A stretch of DNA of 59,474 bases, taken from the NCBI GenBank assembly GCA_016186945.1, contig JACPKR010000019.1, positions 1 to 59,474 of the forward strand, written 5' to 3'. Shown piece by piece: positions 26,184-35,114 of this stretch. Each line of letters opens with the position of its first letter. Position 1 is the stretch's first letter. The stretch comes from Deltaproteobacteria bacterium. GTDB taxonomy: Bacteria > Bdellovibrionota_B > Oligoflexia > Oligoflexales > Bog-1112. The notes below the pieces were generated by a model that was not told the origin of the DNA, searched no databases, and was given only the letters and a program-made list of their open reading frames with translations. The position numbers were made by a program, and so were the translations under genes.

Positions 26184-27080
26184 GTGAAAAAGCAGACCGC
26201 CCTCAAGTACCCCCATGCTGCCAGTCTTTTTATGTTTTGCCGTCGTGTGCTTGACCATAAATTCAGCGGCATTCGAGTGATAGACCAGGACATCGGACAA
26301 ATACTGGGGTTTGATCCGGCTGACTGTAGCCATTGGAAAAAAGGGAAAAAAAACATCCACTCCATCCATTCCATCCATACGATCGCCCAGCACTTGGGTG
26401 TGGACGACAAATTGGTCGCTGAGGTGGCATGTGGTGAGCTTGATGATGAAGAAGCGTACTGCGAATTCTTGGGTTATGGCCAAACAAGCATCGATCCGAA
26501 GCTTATGGAAAACGCCAAAAAAGAGTTTTACAAATTCAATTCCTCCCGTTGGTCGCGAGACCTCGATTCACAATTTCGTGAGACCTTTCTCGTTAACGAG
26601 ACAAAAATCGACAAGATCGTGAACGATATCCACGACCGCTTGAACTTCAGGGAGGCCCCGCTCTACCTTCCTGAGTTAGCGGCGTTTTATCCGGCAATCG
26701 TCCTTAGCCCCTCTATGGACCGCTCGGAGCCGACCCCGTTTCCGGTAACCGTGCAAAAGGAGCAAAACAAGTACATCATCGTTTATCGTCCGGGTTCTGA
26801 AATCCGTCCCTACGTCCGATATAAAATTGCCAAGGCAGTTGCCGGATACTTCCTCCCCTCAAGGAGCGTACGCCAGGAACTGCAACCCCTAGAAGAGCAG
26901 CTGTGCGAAGTCGAAAGCAACCTTTTCGCATCTCGACTGCTGGCCCCGACTGCTTTGATCAAAAAAGAGACCAAAAATATCAACGTTGCCAAAGACCTGC
27001 TCACCCAGCTTGCGGAAATCTTTTGGGTGTCCAAGTCCTTCATGAACCGACGTCTTCAGGAAGTCTTGTTGTCCTTGTAG
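26184..27080 (+). CDS. HTH regulator with IrrE/ImmA-like C-terminal domain lacking HExxH
   Basis: GTG 26184 is chosen because GGAGG lies five bases upstream. Residues about 10-85 look like an XRE-type helix-turn-helix (DIGQILGFDPADCSHWKKG). The C-terminal half follows the ImmA/IrrE pattern: a strand-rich part, a long helix YVRYKIAKAVAGYFL, then ESNLFASRLLAPTALIK and LAEIFWVSKSFMNRRLQEV. In active members the long helix holds HExxH for zinc; here it does not, so proteolysis is unlikely and a sensing role is more plausible. The short repeat HSIHSIHTI comes from a local DNA repeat. Confidence 0.6.
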   Translation: MKKQTALKYPHAASLFMFCRRVLDHKFSGIRVIDQDIGQILGFDPADCSHWKKGKKNIHSIHSIHTIAQHLGVDDKLVAEVACGELDDEEAYCEFLGYGQTSIDPKLMENAKKEFYKFNSSRWSRDLDSQFRETFLVNETKIDKIVNDIHDRLNFREAPLYLPELAAFYPAIVLSPSMDRSEPTPFPVTVQKEQNKYIIVYRPGSEIRPYVRYKIAKAVAGYFLPSRSVRQELQPLEEQLCEVESNLFASRLLAPTALIKKETKNINVAKDLLTQLAEIFWVSKSFMNRRLQEVLLSL

Positions 27081-27081
27081 G

Positions 27082-27927
27082 TCAATTCATCTGTTCTGGG
27101 TTCTGATCGGGAATAGATACTGCCTGGCTGGAGCTAAGTTCCGGTAGGTCTGTCTTCTTTAGCCTGGTATGGGTTTTTGTAAATTCCGCTGAATCTATGG
27201 CTCTGCGCCAGCAACCCTGCGATTTTTGGAACCTCTCGATGAAATAAATGGAGTCGAGGTAGGCGACATGACGGCCCTCGATCCCCTTACAGGCTTCTTC
27301 GATGGGAAGGACTTCGATAAAGCCTTCTTCTTCCTTTGGTTCACTTTCAAACACAGACGGGAAGCTGCCTCCATCTTTCAACTTGGCAAATTCCTGTGAG
27401 GTGGGAAAAAGGATGTGTTTATCAAAGGTCCTATTCTTCCGTCGATGATCCTGCAAGGTTGCATCGTCGGGAAACTTTCTTACAACGCAGTTCTCAACCC
27501 AGTACATCGTCAGGGAGTAAGAGAGATAGGAATTGCTAAAGTCCTTACAATCCCTTACTTTCTGCTGAGAAGCCGCAAATGCCCCCCCATCGGGGAGAGC
27601 AGCAATGACCCTGCCTTCCACTTCTTTAAACCTGACTCCCTTTTTCGTTAGATTGGCAGTTTCTTCCGTCGTCAAGAGAAAGAGTTTGCAATCCTTCACC
27701 CAGTAAGCGTTATCGTGGAAACTTATGTTAGTCTTGTCGTATTTACGACAAGCTTCCTCCCGCTCCTGCTCAGTGATGGGCTGGTAGGGAGGGTCTTTGT
27801 AAAAAAGTGCCTTTTCCGCCGCTTTAGCCTTCTCCTCTTCCGTGCGTTCGTCGACTTGGGCGTAGGTCGGGAAGCCAAGGAAACCCAAGCTGAAAATGTA
27901 AAAAATAATAGATTTTCCATACAACAT
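27082..27927 (-). CDS. Secreted protein with three repeated Cys/Tyr modules
   Basis: A signal peptide ends at GFPTYAQVDE. The mature chain has three similar segments: CRKYDKTNISFHDNAYWVKD followed by C, then CKDFSNSYLSYSLTMYWVEN followed by C, then CKGIEGRHVAYLDSIYFIER with a later C. The shared plan is C, about 12 residues, an aromatic-rich strand, one acidic residue, then C. So it is built from tandem disulfide modules. I know no family for it. Its stop is 2 bp from the stop of the HTH gene, tail to tail. Location is probably periplasm. Confidence 0.65.
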   Translation of the reverse strand: MLYGKSIIFYIFSLGFLGFPTYAQVDERTEEEKAKAAEKALFYKDPPYQPITEQEREEACRKYDKTNISFHDNAYWVKDCKLFLLTTEETANLTKKGVRFKEVEGRVIAALPDGGAFAASQQKVRDCKDFSNSYLSYSLTMYWVENCVVRKFPDDATLQDHRRKNRTFDKHILFPTSQEFAKLKDGGSFPSVFESEPKEEEGFIEVLPIEEACKGIEGRHVAYLDSIYFIERFQKSQGCWRRAIDSAEFTKTHTRLKKTDLPELSSSQAVSIPDQNPEQMN

Positions 27928-28054
27928 AACGGTGGTCCCGTTCTATTCAAGTCTTTCATCGGAACGATTTCCGAATTTATTAAAAATTTTCCCTTAACTG
28001 AAGCGGAAAGCTTCCGATTCTAAATGTAGTCAAGCTTCATGGCGAGGTAAAGGA

Positions 28055-29020
28055 ATGCCCCTGGTTCCCGCAACGTACGTGGCGCCAATATTTTTCAAAA
28101 ATGCCCACTTGCAAACCATTTACGCCAACTACGTCCGTAAAGTTCCGCTCCTGGCATATCAGCGAGAAAATGTCGTAACACCCGACGGAGACTTTTTGCA
28201 CCTAGACTGGGTATTGAACAGCGGGAAACGACTCGTCATCCTTACTCATGGCATTGCCGGAGATTCGCAATGCTCCTACATGAGAGGAATGGGGCAAGCT
28301 TTTCTGCAAAAAGGTTGGAGCGTTCTGGCCTGGAACATGCGAGGAAGGGGGAGCGATACACCTAACGTCAAGAAGGAAAATTACCATATGGGTTTCACCC
28401 ATGATCTTCGGTTTGTGGTCGATCATGTGATTCAGGAGAAATCGTTTTCCGAGGTCGTAATTATTGGCTTCAGCATGGGAGGAAACATTCTATTGAAATA
28501 CCTCGGGGAGGAGGGGTCCTGTGCTCCGGCTGCACTCAGAGCTTCCATTGCCATCTCTGCGCCGATCGATCTTGTCTCCTGCGGCATCCATATGGACTTA
28601 GCAGCCAATCGCCTATACTCTGCAAAGTTACTTAAGGAACTTCTTGCCATTCTCGATAGGAAACACTCGCTCCTTGCCTCCCACATCAATGTGAGCAGTT
28701 TACGGGAAGTAAAAACATGGAAGGAATTCGACGAGACCTACACAGTCCCTCTCTACGGTTTTCGTGACTTCGAAGATTATCGCCAGAAGGCCAGTTCCAA
28801 GCCGCTGCTTGCCAAGCTTGGTGTTCCTTCCCTTCTGTTGAACGCTTACGACGACCCTATGTTGACAGCAGAGTGCTTCCCGACAAGCATCGTAAACCAG
28901 AATCCGCACCTCTTTGGAGAATTTCCAGAGAACGGCGGCCACATCGGTTTTGTCTCCTTCCAAAATAACGGCCTCCTCTGGTCTGAAGAACGAGCGGTTG
29001 AATTTGTGGAAAAGCTCTAG
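28055..29020 (+). CDS. YheT-family alpha/beta hydrolase
   Basis: ATG follows GAGGTAAAGGA. The N-terminus FKNAHLQTIYANYVRK is the signature of the YheT/ABHD1-3 family (HxQTI). Catalytic residues: Ser in GFSMGGNILLKYLGEE, Asp in LNAYDDPM, His in ENGGHIGF. The oxyanion-side motif LTHGIAGDSQCSYMRG and NMRGRGSDTP are in place. It is cytoplasmic or membrane-associated and the substrate is unknown (short-chain esters or lipids in relatives). It is followed by a B repeat and the ubiD-type gene on the same strand. Confidence 0.9.
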   Translation: MPLVPATYVAPIFFKNAHLQTIYANYVRKVPLLAYQRENVVTPDGDFLHLDWVLNSGKRLVILTHGIAGDSQCSYMRGMGQAFLQKGWSVLAWNMRGRGSDTPNVKKENYHMGFTHDLRFVVDHVIQEKSFSEVVIIGFSMGGNILLKYLGEEGSCAPAALRASIAISAPIDLVSCGIHMDLAANRLYSAKLLKELLAILDRKHSLLASHINVSSLREVKTWKEFDETYTVPLYGFRDFEDYRQKASSKPLLAKLGVPSLLLNAYDDPMLTAECFPTSIVNQNPHLFGEFPENGGHIGFVSFQNNGLLWSEERAVEFVEKL

Positions 29021-29034
29021 TATTGGGAAGAACC

Positions 29035-29082
29035 AGCAAGGAAGGGAGTTTGAGGGAAAACTGCGCAGCTGGTTTCCCTCAA
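29035..29082 (+). repeat. Family B repeat, GAGGG subtype (copy B3)
   Basis: GCAAGGAAGGGAGTTTGAGG then AAAACTGCGCAGCTGGTTTC and CCTCAA. Same sequence as copy B4 at 31309. It separates the YheT gene from ubiD. Confidence 0.8.
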
Positions 29083-29116
29083 TGGAAAAAGTGCGTCTTG
29101 CCACTAGGAGTCTGAG

Positions 29117-30871
29117 CTGAGCTTTCCCAATTTAAAAAGTTACATCCAGCGTCTTAAGGGAGAAAAAGAACTGACGGTGATCACCGCCCCTGTTGATCCT
29201 TATCTGGAACTTGCGGAAATCCATCGGCGGGTCATTGCCAACGAAGGCCCTGCCTTATTGTTTCAGAATGTGAAAGGTAAGAGATTCCCCGTCGTGACAA
29301 ATATGTTCGGCACCAGAAAGCGCGTCGAGTTGGCATTCGGCAGTGCTCCTGAAATGTTTATCCGCGACATTGTCCACCTTGCAGAAGACCTGGTCCCCCC
29401 AAGCTTGGGGAAAATTTGGACGCACCGTCGTACCCTTCTCAAAGGTATGGGAATCGGCACAAAAAAACAGAGGGGTTCTGCCTTTTTTCGCCATGAAATT
29501 CCTGGGGCTGATCTTACACAACTCCCCACCATTACAAGCTGGCAAGAAGACGGAGGCCCTTTCCTCACTCTGCCTCTTGTTCATACACAGGGAAGGAAGG
29601 GCGAAAATTTGGGAATTTATCGCATGCAGATATTTTCCCCGCAAGAAAGCGGCATGCACTTTCAAATCGGCAAAGGAGGCGGCTTCCACCTGGACGAAGC
29701 CGAGCAGGAAGGAAGGCCCCTTCCGGTCAATGTCTATCTGGGAGGGCCGCCCGCTTTCCTTCTTTCAGCGATTGCCCCTTTGCCTGAGAATGTACCGGAA
29801 TTCATGCTCGCTTCGCTTATCATGGGAAAAAAGTTGCGACGAAGTTCCAGACACGCACCTCCTTCCCCGTTTCTGGATTTTGAATTTTGTCTTCAGGGGC
29901 ACGTCCCGCCTCATGTGCGCAGGCCCGAAGGACCCTTCGGGGATCACTACGGGTATTATTCCCTCACACATGACTATCCCGTGTTCAGGGTGGAACACAT
30001 CTATCATGCAGACAAGCCCATCTTCCCCGCAACGGTGGTGGGTAAGCCCAGACAGGAGGATTTTTACCTCGGTGACTATCTGCAAGAAATTCTTTCTCCC
30101 CTCTTTCCTCTGGTCATGCCTCAGGTGAAAGGATTGTGGAGTTACGGAGAGACCGGTTTTCATTCCCTCTCTGCCGCGATTATCAGGGAACGGTATTCAC
30201 GCGAAGCGATGAGCGCGGCCTTTCGTATCTTGGGTGAGGGGCAATTATCACTTACAAAATTTCTGCTGCTTGTGGATAAAGAGTTAGACTTACGCAAGTT
30301 CAGGAGTGTCCTCACTCACATTCTGGAACGTGCTGACTGGCGCAAGGACCTGCACATCATTTCCGAGCTTTCCATGGATTCCCTTGACTACACAGGCCCG
30401 GAAATCAACCACGGGAGTAAAGGGATCTTGCTGGGACTGGGGGAAGCCATCCGACAGCTACCTGTAAGTTTCTCATCCTCGAACCTGCCGAGCTTCGTTA
30501 GGAAGGTGAAGGTCTTCTGCCCAGGCTGCCTTGTTGTAGAAACCCCGTCTTACGAAGACAATAAGGAGTGCGTCCAGAACCTGGCAAGAGAGCATGCCCT
30601 CAACGACTGGCCGTTGATAGTGGCGGTCGATAACTGCGAGAAAACCACCGAGTCTGAATCTTCATTTCTCTGGACAGTCTTCACTCGTTTTGAACCAGCT
30701 GCCGACATTTACGCAAAAGACGTCACGTTGATTCGCAAACACCTTTCTTACACAGGGCCTATCGTCGTCGATGCTCGCATGAAACCTTGGTATCCCAAGG
30801 AATTGCTTTGTGACGAAACCACACAGCGCCTTGTCGATAGGCGCTGGCAAGAGTATTTTCCCCAGATCTGA
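29117..30871 (+). CDS. ubiD: UbiD-family prenylated-FMN decarboxylase
   Basis: Decarboxylase, probably of 4-hydroxy-3-polyprenylbenzoate or another aromatic acid. The first ordinary start (GTG 29177) would cut off NLKSYIQRLKGEKEL, which matches the usual UbiD N-terminus NLRxFIxxLEKxGEL. The only fitting in-frame codon before the upstream stop is CTG 29117, six bases after AGGAG. Further family matches: GPALLFQNVKGKRFPVVTN, NVYLGGPPAFLLSAIAP, and the catalytic EGPFGDHYGYYS. Length 584 is larger than E. coli UbiD (497). The flavin prenyltransferase UbiX is not in the window. Confidence 0.88.
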   Translation: MSFPNLKSYIQRLKGEKELTVITAPVDPYLELAEIHRRVIANEGPALLFQNVKGKRFPVVTNMFGTRKRVELAFGSAPEMFIRDIVHLAEDLVPPSLGKIWTHRRTLLKGMGIGTKKQRGSAFFRHEIPGADLTQLPTITSWQEDGGPFLTLPLVHTQGRKGENLGIYRMQIFSPQESGMHFQIGKGGGFHLDEAEQEGRPLPVNVYLGGPPAFLLSAIAPLPENVPEFMLASLIMGKKLRRSSRHAPPSPFLDFEFCLQGHVPPHVRRPEGPFGDHYGYYSLTHDYPVFRVEHIYHADKPIFPATVVGKPRQEDFYLGDYLQEILSPLFPLVMPQVKGLWSYGETGFHSLSAAIIRERYSREAMSAAFRILGEGQLSLTKFLLLVDKELDLRKFRSVLTHILERADWRKDLHIISELSMDSLDYTGPEINHGSKGILLGLGEAIRQLPVSFSSSNLPSFVRKVKVFCPGCLVVETPSYEDNKECVQNLAREHALNDWPLIVAVDNCEKTTESESSFLWTVFTRFEPAADIYAKDVTLIRKHLSYTGPIVVDARMKPWYPKELLCDETTQRLVDRRWQEYFPQI

Positions 30872-30876
30872 CGAAC

Positions 30877-31215
30877 TTACTCAGAGAAAGGGAAAGGGAA
30901 GGGGAACGGTCCGTGATGATCACCACCGACTCGTCGGCAATGATCGATGTAGCACCGTCCACGTCCTGGTCGTCGATGATCGAAGTTCCAACCATCACGA
31001 TCGCCGTGATTACACTTCATCAGCGCCTCACGTGCAGCTTCATGACGGCTTCTGCCCACACCTACGTAGCGACCGTGATAGCCGCCAAATCCTCGTTTGG
31101 CGACACACATCACCCGACCATAACGATCGTCTCGATCTCCCCTGTCGTCGCCATGATCTGCCAACACGGGAACTGTGAACGCAGTCAACAATAGACCCGC
31201 AAAAAGCTTTCTCAT
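30877..31215 (-). CDS. Small secreted His/Arg/Asp-rich protein
   Basis: ATG 31215 follows AAGGAGATTGAG and gives a signal peptide MRKLFAGLLLTAFTVPVLA. The mature part of about 93 residues starts DHGDDRGDRDDRYG, then has one conserved-looking unit, VMCVAKRGFGGYHGRYVGVG and RSRHEAAREALMKC, reminiscent of short periplasmic domains in which GxGxSxxEAxxxAxxxC recurs. It ends in a His/Arg part and the repeat PFPFPFPF, coded by a GGGAAA hexamer repeat. It could bind metal ions. It meets the ubiD gene tail to tail, 5 bp apart. Confidence 0.7.
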   Translation of the reverse strand: MRKLFAGLLLTAFTVPVLADHGDDRGDRDDRYGRVMCVAKRGFGGYHGRYVGVGRSRHEAAREALMKCNHGDRDGWNFDHRRPGRGRCYIDHCRRVGGDHHGPFPFPFPFSE

Positions 31216-31305
31216 CTCAATCTCCTTTTTTTTCTGAAAATTATTTCTTAAAAAGACTCTAAGAAGGAAATTGACAAGAATCAATAAGTCATATTGACAT
31301 GTAGT

Positions 31306-32664
31306 TTAGCAAGGAAGGGAGTTTGAGGGAAAACTGCGCAGCTGGTTTCCCTCAAGGGAATCCTTGGAGATGAGCAGCACAAGTGTTTCAACATGATAGG
31401 TGTTCGGAAAAAAATCGAAGGCCAAAATACTTTCGATACTATAGTGCGAAAGCAAGGTCCTTAAGTCCCGAGCCAGTGTCATAGGGTCGCAGCTTAGATA
31501 AGCAATATATCTTGGCCTCAATTTTAGTATTGCCTCAAGACACTCCTTCATCCCTCGACGAGGGGGATCCGCGATAAGTAAATCGGTTTCAAAATGCTCC
31601 GAAACTTTTTTCCCCAAAAAACTCTCCGAACACTCGGCTGCAAATTTTATCTGGGAAAGCTTGTTTTTTTCCACATTCCACTGCGCCAAATCGACAGACT
31701 TTTGCGATTGTTCGCAACCGAAAATCGTTCTTCTACCGTCGGCGAGGGGGAGTGACAAATTTCCGGAGCCACAGAAAAGGTCCAGGACCGTCTTTACATT
31801 TTTTTCTTCTGCGTATCGTTTGATGGTCTGGCGAACGGCCTTGTTAAGTTCGATGTGAATCTGTTGAAAGGCACCGGGACATGTATAAAACTCAAGTCCC
31901 TCATCGTTTTCAAAGAGGAACGGTTTCTTTGCATCTTCATCATGAAAACCAACCCAGGCGATCTTGTCATAGCGTGCGATGGCTTCTTTCAACGACCGCA
32001 AGGATTTTTTTCCCTCTAAGGCATGCAGGGTCACGAGAAGACTAGCCTGCCCGTTTTCTCCCCAAGCCAGTTCCTGGACTTCCAGGCGAAATTTTTGAGG
32101 AGATGCGGCAATCGTTTGCTTCATCAGATAATCAATGAGTCCGTTGATGGCTTCGCTCGCGTTCAAACATTGCTTGACTGCTACTTGCTCATGTGAGGCC
32201 TGGGCAAAAAAACCGACATGAATAGCCCCATCTTGGTCGACCTTGCCTCGCAAGAGCACACGACTACGGTAGTTTTGAGGAGAGGGCGAAGTGAAAAACT
32301 GCACAGGGGGGATCGCTTGGCGAGCTACCCGCTGCAATGCATCTCTGACGAAGGCCTCCTTATAGACTTTCTGTTGTTCATAGGGAAGGGTGAGCCAGTG
32401 ACAGCCTCCACAGGTTCCTTCGTAAGGACAGGGGGACGAGATACGCAGTGGGCTTTTTTCTACAAAGCTATCGACTTTTCCAAAAGCGTAGTCTTTCTGC
32501 TCCTGGGTCAGTGAAACCAGCACGCGGTCACCTGGGACGGTGCCGGGCACGAAGATCACTTTTCCCTGGTGACGGCCCAGTCCATCCCCTCCGAAGGCTA
32601 GGGAATCGATTGTCAGGGGGTACGTTTGTTGATCTCTAGGGGAGGAGGTCTTGAAGTTTGTCAA
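31306..32664 (-). CDS. RlmD/RumA-like 23S rRNA (uracil-C5)-methyltransferase
   Basis: SAM-dependent rRNA methylase. TRAM domain at the N-terminus (DSLAFGGDGLGRHQGKVIFV), a 4Fe-4S cluster site CPYEGTCGGCHWL with the fourth Cys in VKQCLN, SAM site VLDLFCGSGNLSLPLA, DPPRRGMKE, and catalytic Cys in YLSCDPMTLARDL. TTG start; the SD is weak. The last about 14 residues (from SLEGNQLRS on) are translated from a family B repeat, which also supplies the stop, so the natural C-terminus was extended or replaced. Which uracil (U1939 or U747) is modified cannot be told from sequence alone. Confidence 0.9.
   Translation of the reverse strand: MTNFKTSSPRDQQTYPLTIDSLAFGGDGLGRHQGKVIFVPGTVPGDRVLVSLTQEQKDYAFGKVDSFVEKSPLRISSPCPYEGTCGGCHWLTLPYEQQKVYKEAFVRDALQRVARQAIPPVQFFTSPSPQNYRSRVLLRGKVDQDGAIHVGFFAQASHEQVAVKQCLNASEAINGLIDYLMKQTIAASPQKFRLEVQELAWGENGQASLLVTLHALEGKKSLRSLKEAIARYDKIAWVGFHDEDAKKPFLFENDEGLEFYTCPGAFQQIHIELNKAVRQTIKRYAEEKNVKTVLDLFCGSGNLSLPLADGRRTIFGCEQSQKSVDLAQWNVEKNKLSQIKFAAECSESFLGKKVSEHFETDLLIADPPRRGMKECLEAILKLRPRYIAYLSCDPMTLARDLRTLLSHYSIESILAFDFFPNTYHVETLVLLISKDSLEGNQLRSFPSNSLPC
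31309..31355 (+). repeat. Family B repeat, GAGGG subtype (copy B4)
   Basis: GCAAGGAAGGGAGTTTGAGG then AAAACTGCGCAGCTGGTTTC. It forms the 3' end of the RlmD-like gene. Its edge CTTGC followed by TAA (minus strand) is the stop codon of that gene. Confidence 0.85.
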
Positions 32665-32935
32665 GTTCGGCCTGTCCTTGAATCGTTGAGAGTTTAGCTT
32701 TCTGCGATTGAATGCTGCTTTTTAGCATGTCTAGGCCTTTTTCGGGAAATTTTTCGTCACTTGCCGTCCATTTCTCCATAACTAACGAAAATCGCTTAAG
32801 AAAATTTACGATACGAGCGGGTTCGTGAGTGAGGTTTGACCAGATGCGAGCCTCCTTTTCAAGTGCTTTTTCTTTTAGACTTGAGAAATAGTCTCGGTAA
32901 CTCTGATCGTCTTCCCTGATGATCTTGAAATTCAT
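32636..32935 (-). CDS. Hypothetical helical protein, 99 aa
   Basis: Almost wholly alpha-helical and charged, with heptad-like spacing (SYRDYFSSLKEKALEKEARI, MLKSSIQSQKAKLSTIQGQA). No signal peptide or Cys. It ends inside the start of the RlmD-like gene (29-bp overlap) and begins 10 bp after the PilZ gene, so the three genes form one operon. It could be a small partner of the PilZ protein; this is inference from position only. Confidence 0.6.
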   Translation of the reverse strand: MNFKIIREDDQSYRDYFSSLKEKALEKEARIWSNLTHEPARIVNFLKRFSLVMEKWTASDEKFPEKGLDMLKSSIQSQKAKLSTIQGQAELDKLQDLLP

Positions 32936-32944
32936 GCCACCTTC

Positions 32945-33676
32945 CTAAGCAATGGTTTGAATCAATTTCTGTGCTCCGACAAAGTCCAGAACCATGAGAG
33001 AATCAACTGCGAACTGTCGTTTCTGTTTATCTACTGCGTAGTCTTTTTCTCGTTTCCTGTCCCACGGGCGTTCCTGCTCTCCCTGCTCTGTGATGACTCC
33101 GGTTTCTGGTCCCATGCGATGGTCCCAGGCTACATAGTTTATGTCGTACTCAAGGCGCCAGGACTTTAGGCTCCCCTCTGCATCCTCCCAGATGAAAAGC
33201 TGACTCCCCTCAGCCTTGAACCAGATGGGTTCCCCTTCTGTACGAGGGGCACGTTCATTATTTTGCAGTTTGAGGGAGCTTCCCACGTGAATCGGATCAA
33301 GCACACGTTCCAAAAAGCCAAGGATTTTGGAAGAAGGATCCTGGATGGAAAAGCCGACAAATTTGTTGGCCTTCCAAACAAGTTGGGCATGAATATCATA
33401 GATTTCATTCAGATATCGCATTCGACATTTGTAAACGTCTCCCACCGTAATGCGGGAGAAACTGCGATCCGACACTTCGCAACTGAATCCACTTTTCGAC
33501 AGGTCTCTTATGACAAAAATGTCCTGTTCGTTCATCAATGCCAAGTGCTTGTGATCCACCTCGAAGCGTTCATAAAGCCTGCGGTTCCTGTATTGTTTGG
33601 CAGGAAGTTTTGGCTTCGGTCTGGGTTGCATATCTTTGCCAGACTGAACTTGTTCCACAATAAAAAGTCGAAACAC
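32945..33676 (-). CDS. PilZ-domain protein (c-di-GMP effector)
   Basis: GTG start behind GGGAGG; a second start at 33631 is possible. Residues about 30-120 form a PilZ domain: RRLYERFEVDHKH carries the RxxxR motif, and IRDLSKSGFSCEV carries the D/NxSxxG motif, so c-di-GMP binding is expected. A second beta-rich part follows (about 140-215), then a basic helix. It has no signal peptide. First gene of an operon with the 99-residue protein and the RlmD-like enzyme. Target unknown. Confidence 0.8.
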   Translation of the reverse strand: MFRLFIVEQVQSGKDMQPRPKPKLPAKQYRNRRLYERFEVDHKHLALMNEQDIFVIRDLSKSGFSCEVSDRSFSRITVGDVYKCRMRYLNEIYDIHAQLVWKANKFVGFSIQDPSSKILGFLERVLDPIHVGSSLKLQNNERAPRTEGEPIWFKAEGSQLFIWEDAEGSLKSWRLEYDINYVAWDHRMGPETGVITEQGEQERPWDRKREKDYAVDKQKRQFAVDSLMVLDFVGAQKLIQTIA

Positions 33677-33797
33677 CCTGCCTCCCGTAGTTTTCCTGAA
33701 AGAGTGTTCGTCGAACTTTTCTGCCTATTGAGCGCGTCCACATAAGTTCCGAATTTATAAGTGCTAAAAAGTGCTTGCGAACTCTGGAGGCAGGAAC

Positions 33798-34901
33798 CTG
33801 CGCACGATTCTCATCAGTTTCTATTTTCTATCTGCGTTAGCTTTTGCGCGCACCAACGAGCCGCATTACATGGACCCATTTGACTATGCAGCAGGGGGAG
33901 CCGTTGTCACGCGAGCGACGCAGAACGGCATTCTTGCAAGCAACCCTGCCCTTCTACCCTATGGTGCGAAACATTTGCGCTGGTTGGGATTTCGCACGAG
34001 CCTTTACCCGGGCGTGGACTCGATCGCTTTGATTCGGGACCTTCAGTCGGGTTTGGGAGGGGGTGAAAGCACGGAGGAGGGAGGTTCCGAGGTGCAGGAT
34101 TTCCTCGATACGGCATTTGATTCTCCCCTGCATTTTGGTCTCTCAGAGACCTTGAGCATCATCACAAACAACATGGGAGTGGGAGTTTTTGCTTCCACAG
34201 AACCTGATATCCGGGCCTGGCGCAAAGGGGACCCAGAGTTCGGTGCGGGGACACCTTCCCTGGTTGTACGAAGTGAAACGTATTCCGGAGCTCTCCTTTC
34301 TTTCGCCCGCAGGACCTTCCCCTGGCTTTCTGTAGGTGTCACGGCAAAGTATCTGATCGTCGACGAAAAGCGAGCAGCGATCGAGGTGACGGACAAGGCA
34401 GCCATTGCGGAAGCGAAGGACAAACTTGTTTCCCAAGGATTTGCAAAGTCCCGGGGCTACGGAGTCGACGCAGGAACTCTCGCGTTTTTCCAGGGCAATT
34501 ACGTCGACCTGCGTCTGGGAGCTACAGCGATGAATGTAGGAGGAGTGCGCCTAAGTGGAGACGATGCTCCGGAATTAAAGCAGTATTACAACGCCGGCCT
34601 CGGGCTGACGTTTCATGGTACGACCAGTGCCATACACTTTGCCGCAGATTTACGCGACGTGACAAATGTTTACGAAGAAGAAAGCTTCAAACGCTTCTAC
34701 CTTGGTGCTCGCATGATGCTTGTGAAGATTCTCGGCTTAGCAATCGGTGTTTATCACGGTCACCCAAGTTACGGAGTGGAGCTTGACTTGTTTCTTTTCA
34801 AACTCTCGGCAAGCGTTTACACCCGAGAATACGGGGCACACCCGGGAGTTGATACCCGACAGATCTACATTTTATCGTTAGCGTTTGGGTCTTATTTTTA
34901 G
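33798..34901 (+). CDS. Outer-membrane beta-barrel protein, PorV/TraF-like
   Basis: A GTG at 33771 opens the frame, but CTG 33798, seven bases after GGAGG, gives an ideal signal peptide (RTILISFYFLSALAFA then RTNEP), so I take CTG as the start. The mature N-terminus (AAGGAVVTRATQNGILASNP then ALLPYG) matches the plug region of PorV/UPF0164-type barrels, as in the gene at 3579. The rest alternates as a beta barrel and ends in YILSLAFGSYF, with the terminal Phe typical of outer-membrane proteins. Function unknown. Confidence 0.72.
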   Translation: MRTILISFYFLSALAFARTNEPHYMDPFDYAAGGAVVTRATQNGILASNPALLPYGAKHLRWLGFRTSLYPGVDSIALIRDLQSGLGGGESTEEGGSEVQDFLDTAFDSPLHFGLSETLSIITNNMGVGVFASTEPDIRAWRKGDPEFGAGTPSLVVRSETYSGALLSFARRTFPWLSVGVTAKYLIVDEKRAAIEVTDKAAIAEAKDKLVSQGFAKSRGYGVDAGTLAFFQGNYVDLRLGATAMNVGGVRLSGDDAPELKQYYNAGLGLTFHGTTSAIHFAADLRDVTNVYEEESFKRFYLGARMMLVKILGLAIGVYHGHPSYGVELDLFLFKLSASVYTREYGAHPGVDTRQIYILSLAFGSYF

Positions 34902-34930
34902 AAGGGGTTTTCAAATCAGTGTTTCTCCAA

Positions 34931-35077
34931 ACTATGGTATTCAAGATAATCAATTTTGGGAAAAACTTTTTGAAAAAAGTTATTTCCCCAAGCCCCTTTT
35001 CAAAAACTTCAATATCTAAAGTTTTTTGGGGGGAGGCGTGGAGGGGAACTTTTTTTCAAAAAAGGTCCTCTCCACAA
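34931..35077 (-). repeat. Family A repeat, plain-core form (copy A4)
   Basis: Inverse orientation of A3: GTATTCAAGATAATCAATTT, core TAAAGTTTTTTGGGGGGAGG, then GGTCCTCTCCACAA. It ends right at the upstream edge of the TPR-like gene and seems to have replaced that gene's signal peptide region. Confidence 0.85.
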
Positions 35078-35114
35078 GATTCTTCTCTTCACGCAATGCG
35101 GGAAGGAAAGTCTG

